Of a stretch of 64,000 bases of DNA, positions 44,936 to 54,120 are shown piece by piece (within the stretch, counting starts at the first letter, position 1; each line of letters starts with the position of its first letter). Origin of the DNA: an uncultured Methanoregula sp. GTDB lineage: Archaea; Halobacteriota; Methanomicrobia; Methanomicrobiales; Methanospirillaceae. The notes beneath the pieces are model-generated. The model saw only the letters and a list, made by a program, of their open reading frames with translations, was not told the DNA's origin and did no database searches. Both the position numbers and the translations under genes were made by a program. The DNA is taken from NCBI RefSeq assembly GCF_963662735.1, contig NZ_OY759744.1:2336153-2400152 (forward strand), written 5' to 3'.

Positions 44936-46549
44936 ATGTTTAATGAAACGGTTTCATATATTCTTGGCAATGAATCCGTTTTTTGGTCTCTAATTGCAAT
45001 TATCATTACAGCAATCATCGCCGTTATAATTTTTTTTATACAAGAATGGAGATCTCGTCCACATCAAAAGGAAACTCATGAAATCAACAATAATACAGTT
45101 CATATTATTGATTACCTAGACGAGATGCGTGGGGAAAGATGGAAACCTACAATAATAGATTATTTTGATGGTCTTGCAACATTGCCGGAACCAGAAAGAC
45201 GTCAAATGTTTGAACAGGCTTTGAAATTGCGTGAAGAAAACCAGCACGATGAAGCAATTAAAAAATTTCGTTTATTATTAGGATTATCTTCAGATGAAAG
45301 CCAACGGATCGCGCTTCTTATTTTGATCGGAAACAGTCAATCCTCTAAAGGAGAAGTTTACGCCGCACTCGGATCTTATAGTGAGGCACTTTGGATCTCT
45401 AAAAAATGTAATAAACTTCAAACAATGGGTATTGTATATAACAATATAGGGGCAGTCAATTCCCATTTGGGAAAGCCGGAACAAGCTCTCGACAATTTTG
45501 AGAAAGCACTTGCTATCGACGAAAAACTTAAGGATATAAGCGGCAAGGCAAATGATTTGAACAACATCGGTTTGGTGTATCTTGATTGGGGAAAACTGGA
45601 ACAAGCTCTCAACTATTTTGAGAAGGCCCTTGCCATAGATGAAGAATTCAAGAATTTGAGTGGCAAGGCAAACGATTTGAACAACCTTGGGTCAGTGTAC
45701 CAGTATTGGGGAAAACCGGAACAAGCACTCGATTATTATGAGAAAGCCCTTGCCATAGATGAAGAACTCAAGAATATACGCGGTAAGGCAATCCGATTGA
45801 ATAACATCGGATTTGTCTATCGGCGTTGGGGAAAACCGGAACGAGCTCTCGACTATTATGAGAAATCACTCGCCATCGATGAAGAGCTCAAGAATATACG
45901 TGGTAAAGCGATCCGATTGAATAACATCGGATCGGTCTATATGGATTGGGGAAAACCGGAACAAGCATTCGACTATTTTGAGAAGGCCCTTGCCATAGAT
46001 GAAGAACTCAAGGATATACGCGGTAAGGCAATCCGATTGAATAACATCGGAACAATCTACCAGGTATTGGGAAAACCGGAACAAGCACTCGATTATTATG
46101 AGAAAGCCCTTGCCATAGATGAAGAACTCAAGGATATACGTGGTAAGGCAGACAAATTGAGCAACATAGGTTATGTGTATCAATATTGGAGAAAATTGGA
46201 ACAAGCTCTCGATTATTATGAAAAGGCACTTGCCATTGGTGAAGAACTTAAGGATAAACGTGGTAAAGCAATTCGATTGAATAACATCGGATCGGCCTAT
46301 ATGGATTGGGGAAAACCGGAACAAGCTCTCGACTATTTTGAGAAGGCCCTTGCCATAGATGAAGAACTCAAGGATTTGAGTGGCAAGGCTACCGATTTAA
46401 ACAATATTGGATCGGTATATCGACAGTGGGGAAAACCGGAACAAGCTCTCGAATTTTTTCAAATGTCATTAAAATTATTCAGAGAATTAAAAGATGAGGA
46501 TAATTTAAAAATAGTTGAAAAAAATATCAATACATGTTCCGGTAAATGA
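44936..46549 (+). CDS. Membrane-anchored TPR protein with near-identical repeats
   Basis: 537 residues. One N-terminal helix (SLIAIIITAIIAVIIFFIQEW) anchors it, then a hinge, then about ten 40-residue TPR units from residue 155 with the recurring core GKPEQALDYYEKALAIDEEL and GKA..LNNIGSVY. The repeats are so alike in DNA (120-base period, about 45409-46450) that unequal exchange must keep them uniform. It is a protein-binding scaffold of unknown partners. The codon use and A/T content differ from the genes before 43.6 kb, fitting acquisition. The start lacks a clear ribosome-binding site. Confidence 0.85.
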   Translation: MFNETVSYILGNESVFWSLIAIIITAIIAVIIFFIQEWRSRPHQKETHEINNNTVHIIDYLDEMRGERWKPTIIDYFDGLATLPEPERRQMFEQALKLREENQHDEAIKKFRLLLGLSSDESQRIALLILIGNSQSSKGEVYAALGSYSEALWISKKCNKLQTMGIVYNNIGAVNSHLGKPEQALDNFEKALAIDEKLKDISGKANDLNNIGLVYLDWGKLEQALNYFEKALAIDEEFKNLSGKANDLNNLGSVYQYWGKPEQALDYYEKALAIDEELKNIRGKAIRLNNIGFVYRRWGKPERALDYYEKSLAIDEELKNIRGKAIRLNNIGSVYMDWGKPEQAFDYFEKALAIDEELKDIRGKAIRLNNIGTIYQVLGKPEQALDYYEKALAIDEELKDIRGKADKLSNIGYVYQYWRKLEQALDYYEKALAIGEELKDKRGKAIRLNNIGSAYMDWGKPEQALDYFEKALAIDEELKDLSGKATDLNNIGSVYRQWGKPEQALEFFQMSLKLFRELKDEDNLKIVEKNINTCSGK

Positions 46550-46591
46550 TGATCATTCATCAGCGTATCAAGCATTCCCGGATTATCCGGC
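46547..46591 (+). pseudogene. Integrase 3'-end fragment, third copy
   Basis: A short stretch just after the TPR gene, starting with the codons for HQRI, matches the integrase tail at 44049-44079 apart from a one-base loss and several changes. It is too short to be coding. It lies exactly at the 3' edge of the TPR cassette, as copy 2 lies at the 5' edge. Confidence 0.4.
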
Positions 46592-46993
46592 GTTCATTTC
46601 ACTTATTAGGTCATCAAGAGTAATTTCAACACATTTTTTTGCTTTATCAATATGGGGTGTCATGTAAGGAAGATCGAAATTCAAATTTGTGATTTTCTCA
46701 ATATACTCCGCTTTAACTCTTATCCTGAAATCTTCAAGAATTCGAAGTTCATAATTCAAATTACTGAGACTAATTGCCATATCTAAATCAAATATCGACG
46801 TAAAGTTGAGCAAAACATTAATATTTTCACGAAATTTTTCGTCAGTATTGAAATCAGACAAGCTTGGGAAGCTTGAAATTTTATCCAATCTTTGCTTTAT
46901 TCTCGATATTTCATGATAGAGGATACTTGCAATTTTTTTCCGATTGACTTTATCACGAGCCTCCTGGTATCGTCTTGTTAACCATACTCCCAA
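46583..46993 (-). CDS. Hypothetical protein with incomplete N-terminal membrane helix
   Basis: 136 residues from a TTG start. Mainly helical, with KKIASILYHEISRIKQRLDKIS and a C-terminus EITLDDLISEMNAG. The hydrophobic segment that begins just before the TTG (IITGIFTICGVALGVWL) continues in frame up to a TAG at about 47049, with no ATG or GTG. So either a rare start (ATT) is used or the 5' end was lost. The whole product is likely an anchored cytosolic protein. No family recognised. Confidence 0.5.
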   Translation of the reverse strand: MGVWLTRRYQEARDKVNRKKIASILYHEISRIKQRLDKISSFPSLSDFNTDEKFRENINVLLNFTSIFDLDMAISLSNLNYELRILEDFRIRVKAEYIEKITNLNFDLPYMTPHIDKAKKCVEITLDDLISEMNAG

Positions 46994-47040
46994 GGCGACA
47001 CCACAAATAGTAAAAATTCCCGTAATAATTTCACTTGAAT

Positions 47041-47374
47041 ATATATCCTAGACTCCCGGCAAATCCATGATAATTTACTTCAATGTTTGTTTTCCAGTAA
47101 ATCAATTCACACTTTCGCAACGCGTTAACAGCTGGGATTAGGTCAAGATAATTTAGCTGATTACTTGGGGAAGTTGCATTAAGGATCCACAGGACCGCTC
47201 CATTAAGGAATTGATGGATGACGATATCGAGGAAATTATTTGTCGTTATATCGCTGAAGTAACGGAAGAAGATAACTAATCATTATTGTTTCGACAACAA
47301 TTCTATGCGAAGTAAATCGTAAGATCAAATGAGTTTATTTTTAACACATTAATGTATAACAACATAAGAATATA
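47041..47374. other. Intergenic stretch with a coding-like relic
   Basis: Around 47160-47280 one plus-strand frame reads KDPQDRSIKELMDDDIEEII and ends in TAA without a good start. It looks like the C-terminus of a lost acidic protein. No promoter or repeat of note apart from the A/T-rich leader of the next gene. Confidence 0.35.
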
Positions 47375-49915
47375 ATGGCTGACGAAAAATCCCGGGGGGA
47401 CAAAAATTCTAATGATATTCAAAATAAAGTGAATGAATTATTCGAGACGGGTTTACACGAATATGATGTAGCGAATTATAATTCAGCCAGAACATGGTTC
47501 CAAAAAGCCTTAAACTGTAATTCTGATTCCATCAAGTCATGGGCATTTTTAGGAAAGGCATTGACTGCGCTAGAAACGAATGAGAAAGAGAACTTGATCT
47601 GTTATTCTAATGCTTTAAATTATCCTCCTCAAGATACACAAGATTTTATTGGAAGAGGAATTGCTTTAGATTATTTTCGCCTTTACGATAGAGCACTTGA
47701 GAGTTTCGAAACAGCGTTGAATCTAGACCCAACGAACGTATCAGGATGGAAGTATAAAGGACACACCTTATTATCATTGAAAAGATATGATGACGCTCTC
47801 AAATGTTATGATAAGGCTCTTGAATTAAATCCTCATAATATACATGTATTTCATTCTAAAACAAGTGTATTACGGGCCTTAAAGAAGGATGAAGATGCAT
47901 TACGAGTAATTGAAACATCTCTAGAAAACAATAGCAGTGATATAGATGGGTTATCATTAAAAGCAGAGATTTTAATTGATTTAGACAGAACTGAAGAGGC
48001 TCTTGTATATTTTGATAAAGCACTTCAACTGGATCCTACCTCTAATAGAGTTTTAAGTTTAAAGGCAAGCTGCCTTTACGGCTTTAATAAAAAATCAGAG
48101 GCTCTAGATATATTTTTACAAATTATTAAAAGTGAACAAAAAGGAACTCCTACGTTTGCAGCAAAGGTAATCGCTTTTATTTATCTTAAAAAACCAGAAG
48201 ACGCCCTTGAATGCATTAATAGTGCAATTCGAATTGATCCCTATAATCCTGAATTGTGGAACTTAAAGGGGGCGTGTTTGTGTGATGAATTAAAAAGGTA
48301 CGATGAAGCCATTGAGTGTTATGATCGAGCACTTCACATGGACCCGAAAAATCCGGATATTTTGATCAACAAAGGTTCTTGTCTAGAAATTATAAACCGA
48401 TTGGATGAAGCCATTGAATGTTATGATCGAGCACTTCAAATTGATCCAAAAAATATAGACGCATGGAATTCCAAAGGATATTCTCTTTTTTTACAAAAAA
48501 AGTACGAGAAAGCCATCGAATGTTTTGATCATCTATTAGATCGTCTAGATAAGAATAATAAAACTGCTTTGATGAATAAAGGGGTAGTTCTAGATTGTTT
48601 GAGGCGCCATAAAGATGCAAATGAAAGCTATGATAAAGTTATAACTTTTGCTCCATTGGATTCAAAACCCTGGATGAATAAGGGAGATCCCTCCTTATTG
48701 ACTAGAAAAAATATCATTATTGCAGTATTTTTTTCGATATTTTGTGTATTTATTAACAGTTATGTAATATATTCTTATCAGGTCGAAGTAATTTTGGGAA
48801 ATTCTCCATCCTTCTTTAATGTTTTAATTGCTCTTCTGTCCTTTAATAATATATTTTTTAATGTTGTAGATTTTATCGTATTTGTTGCATTTTTCATAAC
48901 AATATATTTAATATCATATTATCAAAGGTTACAATATATACGTGATGTGAATAATCAACTGTTTTTATTCTTTTATTGGACAGCGTTAATCGGATTCCCC
49001 TTATATTTTTCATTAAAATTTGAAAAATATATAATTACTTTCCCCGATAATAACCTTAATTTTATCATATATTCTATTTTTTTAACTACTTTCTTTCTTT
49101 ATATCATTTATCAATTATTTGATAAAATACCCGCATCCATTTTAACTTCTAAAATGAATTATGAATTAAAATACACCTACTTTTATCCATTATTTTACAT
49201 TTCAAAGATAATTGCGCTCTCTTGCGTCAGTTTTTGGGTTGTTTTAATTATATTCTCATCCAGTTTTGAAAATCCATGGATGCTTCCGGTAATAATTGCA
49301 ACGTTAATTATGGGGTATCTAGCAATTTACGCTATTCAATTATTTTCAACACACGAATTAAATAAGATGGTATTAATTTCTCCAAAAGACAAAAAAACCC
49401 AAAAGAATCATAAATCATTATTAAAAACTTTTGAGATCCATAAACGTTATTATTTACCAATAATTTTTATTGCAACAATAGTCATTATATATGGTATCGT
49501 ATTATCATTCATAATTCCAAATTTTTGCTCAAATTCTGATTTAACACTCATTCAAAATACTTATTCAATTATTTGTTCGGTCTTTTCATCATTATTAGGA
49601 TTAATTTTTGTTCTTTCAATATTTGTTCTAGAAAGGCCATCAACAAATATAGCAATTAAAAATATATTTATTCGAACTATTAAAGGGATCACTGTAATAT
49701 ATGGTTTTACAATTATCACTGCATTTCTTGGATTAACGCTACATCTTAACGTAATAACATCAACTGATAAAATAATTGATAGCCAACAATTGATTGGAAT
49801 GACGCTATTATTAAGTTCAATTAGTTTGGCGTCTATTGCTTTTGCATTTACGATTATTGCATTTTATCAAATTATTGAGGCGTACACTGCTGAAGAGAGT
49901 AATCAACCCTCATGA
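47375..49915 (+). CDS. TPR protein fused to a multi-span membrane domain
   Basis: 846 residues. Residues about 15-430 form about twelve TPR units (for example DDALKCYDKALELNP and DEAIECYDRALQIDP). From about residue 445 there are about eight predicted membrane helices in two groups (445-600 and 620-840), with a lysine-rich cytosolic loop (SPKDKKTQKNHKS). I know no named family with this fusion. It could be a membrane signal receptor with a cytosolic scaffold. A/T-rich and divergent in composition from the flanking chromosome. A clean AT-rich leader with no ribosome-binding site suggests a leaderless transcript. Confidence 0.8.
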   Translation: MADEKSRGDKNSNDIQNKVNELFETGLHEYDVANYNSARTWFQKALNCNSDSIKSWAFLGKALTALETNEKENLICYSNALNYPPQDTQDFIGRGIALDYFRLYDRALESFETALNLDPTNVSGWKYKGHTLLSLKRYDDALKCYDKALELNPHNIHVFHSKTSVLRALKKDEDALRVIETSLENNSSDIDGLSLKAEILIDLDRTEEALVYFDKALQLDPTSNRVLSLKASCLYGFNKKSEALDIFLQIIKSEQKGTPTFAAKVIAFIYLKKPEDALECINSAIRIDPYNPELWNLKGACLCDELKRYDEAIECYDRALHMDPKNPDILINKGSCLEIINRLDEAIECYDRALQIDPKNIDAWNSKGYSLFLQKKYEKAIECFDHLLDRLDKNNKTALMNKGVVLDCLRRHKDANESYDKVITFAPLDSKPWMNKGDPSLLTRKNIIIAVFFSIFCVFINSYVIYSYQVEVILGNSPSFFNVLIALLSFNNIFFNVVDFIVFVAFFITIYLISYYQRLQYIRDVNNQLFLFFYWTALIGFPLYFSLKFEKYIITFPDNNLNFIIYSIFLTTFFLYIIYQLFDKIPASILTSKMNYELKYTYFYPLFYISKIIALSCVSFWVVLIIFSSSFENPWMLPVIIATLIMGYLAIYAIQLFSTHELNKMVLISPKDKKTQKNHKSLLKTFEIHKRYYLPIIFIATIVIIYGIVLSFIIPNFCSNSDLTLIQNTYSIICSVFSSLLGLIFVLSIFVLERPSTNIAIKNIFIRTIKGITVIYGFTIITAFLGLTLHLNVITSTDKIIDSQQLIGMTLLLSSISLASIAFAFTIIAFYQIIEAYTAEESNQPS

Positions 49916-49929
49916 TTCAAGGTATTTTA

Positions 49930-50087
49930 TCATTTTTCTTTGACCTTCCGGATCAGATTCTTCATATAATTCTCGCCCACTTTCGAGATCTACCATGCAA
50001 CGTTATTTTGATGGATTCATGACGATAAAACTCATTTCAAACAATTTATAATGGCGAATTATAGATTCCTATCGTTATGAAAAAAAG
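49930..50087 (+). repeat. 150-base repeat ahead of DUF2254-like gene, copy 1
   Basis: It shares long identical blocks with 53951-54106, including GATGGATTCATGA and AAACTCATTTCAAACAATT. On the minus strand both copies keep the reading ISKVG..., MKNLI and KVKE before a stop, as if derived from the 3' end of one gene. A shorter match lies at about 53450-53475. Confidence 0.65.
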
Positions 50088-50132
50088 AACTATGAATTAT
50101 GGGGTAATTTTTTCACATATGTTCTATGGTTT

Positions 50133-51062
50133 TTGATAACTGGTGACAAACCAGATCCCTGGATCTCCCTTTGGATTAAAAGATTTATAGAATATATTGG
50201 TCTTTTAGCGATCGTGGCAATCATCGGGGTCATATTAGTTAACTGGTGCCATGTTCTCCCGACATCGCTCGATAACTCTCGTTATTTTTTAAGTGCCATG
50301 GTTCAGTCACAAGCTGCTATTGTCTCTCTAGTTATTACTTTAACACTCATCGCGATTCAGATGACCGCCGCTTCATACTCTACTAGAGTTGTCGATGTGA
50401 TGAAGAAGAACCCGGACATGTGGTTTCTTTTCGTCATTTATATTGAGTCGATGGTGATGGGATTTATCACCCTTGTAATGGTAGATAATCCAAATCGATC
50501 GCTCGTTTCATCAATTCTAATTCTTGATATTTACACATTCCTCACACTGTTCCTCTACATGTTGAATACAATCAACCTTCTTCGTCCCGATGTAATCGTG
50601 AAGATGCTTGTGGATGATATTAACACCGAAAATATCCTGCAGACGGAGTGGAATAATGATATTATGCAACCCGTTTTTGATGTCGTGCAGGCATCGATCA
50701 ATCGATTTGATGTGACGACAACTAGGACCGGTTTAATCCAATTAACAATGCGGGTAGAGGAACTCTATTTGAAATTTAATAGCGATGAAAGAGATCAGAT
50801 CGTGGATCATCTCTTCAAACATTTTGAACGCTCCTCCCTTATAGCAATTGGAAATAAAGATGAAGGAACCCTTGGTGAAATTATTCTAGTCCTTGAAAAA
50901 TTCGGTCAAGGGATATGGATGGATGAAGAAAATCGGGATGGGCGCCATCGATTGATTCAGGTATTGAAATTCATTGAAAATAACGCGGATACAAATGGAC
51001 TGACAGATTTAGCTAATGAAGCAAAAAATGTTCGTCTCTATTTTGATAAATCCTCCAATTAA
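50133..51062 (+). CDS. DUF2254-like membrane protein
   Basis: 309 residues. Two helices near the N-terminus (YIGLLAIVAIIGVILV; AIVSLVITLTLIAIQM), two more (MWFLFVIYIESMVMGFITLV; ILILDIYTFLTLFLYML), then a soluble helical C-terminal half. The segment FLSAMVQSQAAIVSLVITLTLIAIQ resembles DUF2254 predicted membrane proteins, but the C-terminal half is not typical. The start is unclear: TTG 50133 is used, and upstream in-frame codons contain no ATG. A decayed paralogue lies at 54121-54330, with the same upstream repeat. Confidence 0.65.
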   Translation: MITGDKPDPWISLWIKRFIEYIGLLAIVAIIGVILVNWCHVLPTSLDNSRYFLSAMVQSQAAIVSLVITLTLIAIQMTAASYSTRVVDVMKKNPDMWFLFVIYIESMVMGFITLVMVDNPNRSLVSSILILDIYTFLTLFLYMLNTINLLRPDVIVKMLVDDINTENILQTEWNNDIMQPVFDVVQASINRFDVTTTRTGLIQLTMRVEELYLKFNSDERDQIVDHLFKHFERSSLIAIGNKDEGTLGEIILVLEKFGQGIWMDEENRDGRHRLIQVLKFIENNADTNGLTDLANEAKNVRLYFDKSSN

Positions 51063-51088
51063 ATGTCTTTATTCGAATATTCACCAAC

Positions 51089-52267
51089 CTAGGAATCAAT
51101 TCGATATTTCTTTTTAAAATCATAAATCGTTGCCATGTAGGGCTGAGCTACCTTTTTTGCTATCAACTCTGAGAATTGCTCGATATAATTCGAATTCGAT
51201 TTGTCGAGGCATTCCAATCCAAGGGAGGCCAACAATCCCAACGCTCCGCCGAGGCTGTACCCGACGATCCCGCATGTGGCCTTGATGCCCATATGGTAAG
51301 TAGCCACATTGCTTTTCAGTGTCGTATCCTCCCAGACATTATCCAAAATCTCACCCATTTCATTTCTTTTTTGCATAATCGTCATATCAGTTCTGTCGAT
51401 GATGGCGTTATTCAAGTCAGAATATACTGTATATAGATCATTATCTTCATATCGATCAATTAGTTTTTTACAAGACTCCAGACTCTCTGGATAATGAGTA
51501 CATTTATTCATTAAAAAACTACCAACTTCGGGAAAGGAGATAATATTTGGTAATAATCGGTTACCAATACCTAGGTTATTCGCATCATGGATAGTTTTGA
51601 TACTCAATGTAAGATTTGCTTGAAGCGGGTTCACCGAAGGATTTATTAAAAATTTATTTGCAGTTTCGATGTAATCGAGAGAGAATTTAGGATCTGATAG
51701 AAAATTTTCAATGAATATATCAGCCATTTCATTAAAACCCATATGCCGTAAAGTAGTATAACTGGTAATCGTTTTTTCAAGAAGGGAACGACCAGAGCAT
51801 ATGGCCATAAAATATTTCCATTCTGGGGATATTTCCGCCAAGAAGTGAATTTCATCAGAACATGATGCTCTCAAATCTTTATACTTTTCACCTAGATCTT
51901 CTTTATGAGCTGAATATACAGGGGGTGAAAATTCTTGGAGGATTGGCTCTAAATAATCACATTTTGAAAAAGCCATAGGAAAATCTGTTAAAACAAATTG
52001 AATTTTTTTTGTTTCTTTAGCAAATTGAATAAAATCGGGCATTTGTTTCGGTGAAATATGCCATAGGTTTTCGAAATTTTCTTGAGTTGAGGGACTTACT
52101 GGAAAGACAACCGATCCAGAAAATGCAATCTGACTCCAAAGTGAGCAATTCGAATCTACGAAAAAGAGAGGTCTTCTTATCGTTTCTATCCTATCAGAAA
52201 CACACTTATTTTGTTCGAGAGATTCGACTTCTTTTAATGTGTATTCTTTTAAAAAATCAAAATCCAT
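51089..52267 (-). CDS. Hypothetical protein, unknown family
   Basis: 392 residues, soluble for most of its length, with one moderately hydrophobic segment near the C-terminus (ATCGIVGYSLGGALGLLASLG). N-terminal DFLKEYTLKEVESLEQNK is helical. A block LFFVDSNCSLWSQIAFSGSVVFP may be the core of an alpha/beta fold, starting with a possible metal-binding Asp. I recognise no family. It is 27 bases from the convergent DUF2254-like gene and 68 bases from the next minus-strand gene, so it may be co-transcribed with that gene. A/T-rich. Confidence 0.6.
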   Translation of the reverse strand: MDFDFLKEYTLKEVESLEQNKCVSDRIETIRRPLFFVDSNCSLWSQIAFSGSVVFPVSPSTQENFENLWHISPKQMPDFIQFAKETKKIQFVLTDFPMAFSKCDYLEPILQEFSPPVYSAHKEDLGEKYKDLRASCSDEIHFLAEISPEWKYFMAICSGRSLLEKTITSYTTLRHMGFNEMADIFIENFLSDPKFSLDYIETANKFLINPSVNPLQANLTLSIKTIHDANNLGIGNRLLPNIISFPEVGSFLMNKCTHYPESLESCKKLIDRYEDNDLYTVYSDLNNAIIDRTDMTIMQKRNEMGEILDNVWEDTTLKSNVATYHMGIKATCGIVGYSLGGALGLLASLGLECLDKSNSNYIEQFSELIAKKVAQPYMATIYDFKKKYRIDS

Positions 52268-52331
52268 TCCAAAAACCCATTTCTCCTATTTCGCCTTGCG
52301 AATAAAGTTCTTCATTCATGTCTTACCCTCT

Positions 52332-53435
52332 TCAAATATTAGTGATCGATTCAAGTTTTCCCTCAGACAAAATATGGTCAATCACCGGTTTAACCCGTTC
52401 CATTCTTCTCATGAAATCAAATAGAGATGAGGAATCGACTTCATGAGACTCTGATTCTAAACGGTCGTGATATTTGGACAAATAGCCACTAGCCTCATTT
52501 AATAAACCCTCAACTTTAATTAAATCGGAAATGAGATTATTCTCTTCGAAAGAATACATTTCTTCCGAGAATATTTCAAAAGGATTCTTTTTTGGAAATA
52601 AAGGAGAAAGATATTCAGTCCGGATATAGGGATTATCGTGCAAATAGTGAATTAAAATATGATATTTATTGATATCATAATTAGGTCTCGGATCTCGACC
52701 TATTGTATCCCCAGTAGTTAGAGACGGTCGAGTTAAAAGGAAATCATCACTCTTTATGTTATCTTTTTCAATTCCAGCAATAAAATTTCGGTATTTTTGA
52801 AGTTCAGATAAAAATACTCGTGCTAAAAACTGTTTTCTTTTATTTTCGTTTTCGTTATCATGCCAGCTTGCAAATATGATCCCCGCGAATGCTGCAATAA
52901 CTCCACCAATCGCCGGACCGGCGATCTGACTTGCATATGGTGAATGGCTGGATATGGTGGTGACTATTGACAGACCCATAACTGCTATGAGAATCAATAA
53001 GAAAATTGTAATCGAATTCCACGTTGGAGAGATTGTATTTTTTAAGAAAGAATTCGATGTTTTTTTCTGAATTTTCTCTAATGGGACTTCTGAATTTTCT
53101 TTTCGATTATTGGGATCCTCTTTTATCGTTTGATCAAAAATTAAACCTAATTTCAATTTTACTTCATTTTGGAATTTCTCATTTTCAACTGCATTTGATG
53201 TTAATCCGTTAATTATCTGATTTACACCAACAATCATGAAAGCGAATAGAATTGAAACAATTGAAAGGAAAATCGAGAGCTCATTCGGATTAACACGAAT
53301 CTGAATTATCCGAATATAGATAAATGAAAATAAAGGCACTGAAATCCATAATATGCCCGTAAAAAACTTTTTCCATTCTAATCCTAGGAGTCGTTTTAAG
53401 TCTTCAATTTCTTCGCGCTTCTGTTCAGGTGTCAT
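52332..53435 (-). CDS. Four-helix membrane protein, unknown family
   Basis: 367 residues from ATG 53435, which has GGTGA 4 bases upstream (GTG 53450 is an alternative). Helices lie at about 22-45 and 55-75, and a second pair at about 135-190 (ITIFLLILIAVMGLSIVTTIS; AGPAIGGVIAAFAGIIFASW). A charged soluble C-terminus of about 170 residues follows. The arrangement of paired helices before a soluble region echoes the DUF2254-like neighbour, but no sequence link is evident. Function unknown. Confidence 0.65.
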   Translation of the reverse strand: MTPEQKREEIEDLKRLLGLEWKKFFTGILWISVPLFSFIYIRIIQIRVNPNELSIFLSIVSILFAFMIVGVNQIINGLTSNAVENEKFQNEVKLKLGLIFDQTIKEDPNNRKENSEVPLEKIQKKTSNSFLKNTISPTWNSITIFLLILIAVMGLSIVTTISSHSPYASQIAGPAIGGVIAAFAGIIFASWHDNENENKRKQFLARVFLSELQKYRNFIAGIEKDNIKSDDFLLTRPSLTTGDTIGRDPRPNYDINKYHILIHYLHDNPYIRTEYLSPLFPKKNPFEIFSEEMYSFEENNLISDLIKVEGLLNEASGYLSKYHDRLESESHEVDSSSLFDFMRRMERVKPVIDHILSEGKLESITNI

Positions 53436-53471
53436 CGAATCACCGATCACTCGACCTTCCGGATATGGTTC

Positions 53472-53945
53472 TCAATATGGCTTAACCGTTGCATAGTATT
53501 TCAGATTTTGATAATTACCTGAATATGGAATAGTCCCGGTTACGATCCGTGATTCGCCGGGGTTGAGATTGCCCACGTAAACGGATTTTGAATTAATTGT
53601 TTTGCCCGTGGCTGCATCTTCGAGACCGATGCCTGCATAGATTTTTTCTGCTTTGCCATTTCCCGAATTATAAATATGGAATTTAATTTGAAAACTACTT
53701 AAAAGTAAATTCGGTGTTCCTTGGATGTCGTCGATATGAACACTCGGTTTTCCCAGGGGATAACCTCCCGTGAAAATAAATAATAATGCCCCAAACGCCG
53801 CGATAATTATGAAAATGGCTATAATTTTGTCCAATTTGTTTACTTTTTTATGAGGGGTTTGTGGTGCCGAAGTCAATGGTATCCCACAATCTTTGCAAAA
53901 TTTATTATCGCTGGGATTTTCTATTCCACACTTCGGGCAAATCAT
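53472..53945 (-). CDS. Zinc-ribbon membrane-anchored protein
   Basis: 157 residues. The N-terminal zinc ribbon MICPKCGIENPSDNKFCKDCG has two CXXC knuckles, a basic linker follows, then one helix (IIAIFIIIAAFGALLFIF) and an extracellular beta domain like FxLYD modules (FQIKFHIYNSGNGKAEKI, VGNLNPGESRIVTG). The start is fixed by GAGGAG 8 bases upstream. An in-frame upstream ATG at 54017 falls inside the 150-base repeat and is rejected. This cytosolic-ribbon, outside-beta design is common in methanogens and has no known function. Confidence 0.75.
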   Translation of the reverse strand: MICPKCGIENPSDNKFCKDCGIPLTSAPQTPHKKVNKLDKIIAIFIIIAAFGALLFIFTGGYPLGKPSVHIDDIQGTPNLLLSSFQIKFHIYNSGNGKAEKIYAGIGLEDAATGKTINSKSVYVGNLNPGESRIVTGTIPYSGNYQNLKYYATVKPY

Positions 53946-53950
53946 ATCCT

Positions 53951-54106
53951 TCACTCCTCTTTGACTTTCCAAATGAGGTTCTTCATCCAGGCCACGCCCA
54001 CTTTCGAGATATACCACGCGCCGTTATTGCGATGGATTCATGATGATAAAACTCATTTCAAACAATTTATAACTAAGATCATAGATTACGTATTATTATA
54101 AAAAAC
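53951..54106 (+). repeat. 150-base repeat, copy 2
   Basis: Counterpart of 49930-50087, at an offset of about 4020 bases. It stands in front of the decayed copy of the DUF2254-like gene just as copy 1 stands in front of the intact gene. The left end contains the translation start of the zinc-ribbon gene on the other strand. Confidence 0.65.
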
Positions 54107-54120
54107 GGGAGTACTTAAGA

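Noticed and set aside
45409..46450. 120-base tandem repeats considered as a repeat array or CRISPR
   Set aside because: They are in frame, encode TPR units and have no spacers.
50077..50132. ATG at 50077 as start of the DUF2254-like gene
   Set aside because: It is out of frame and ends after 17 codons.
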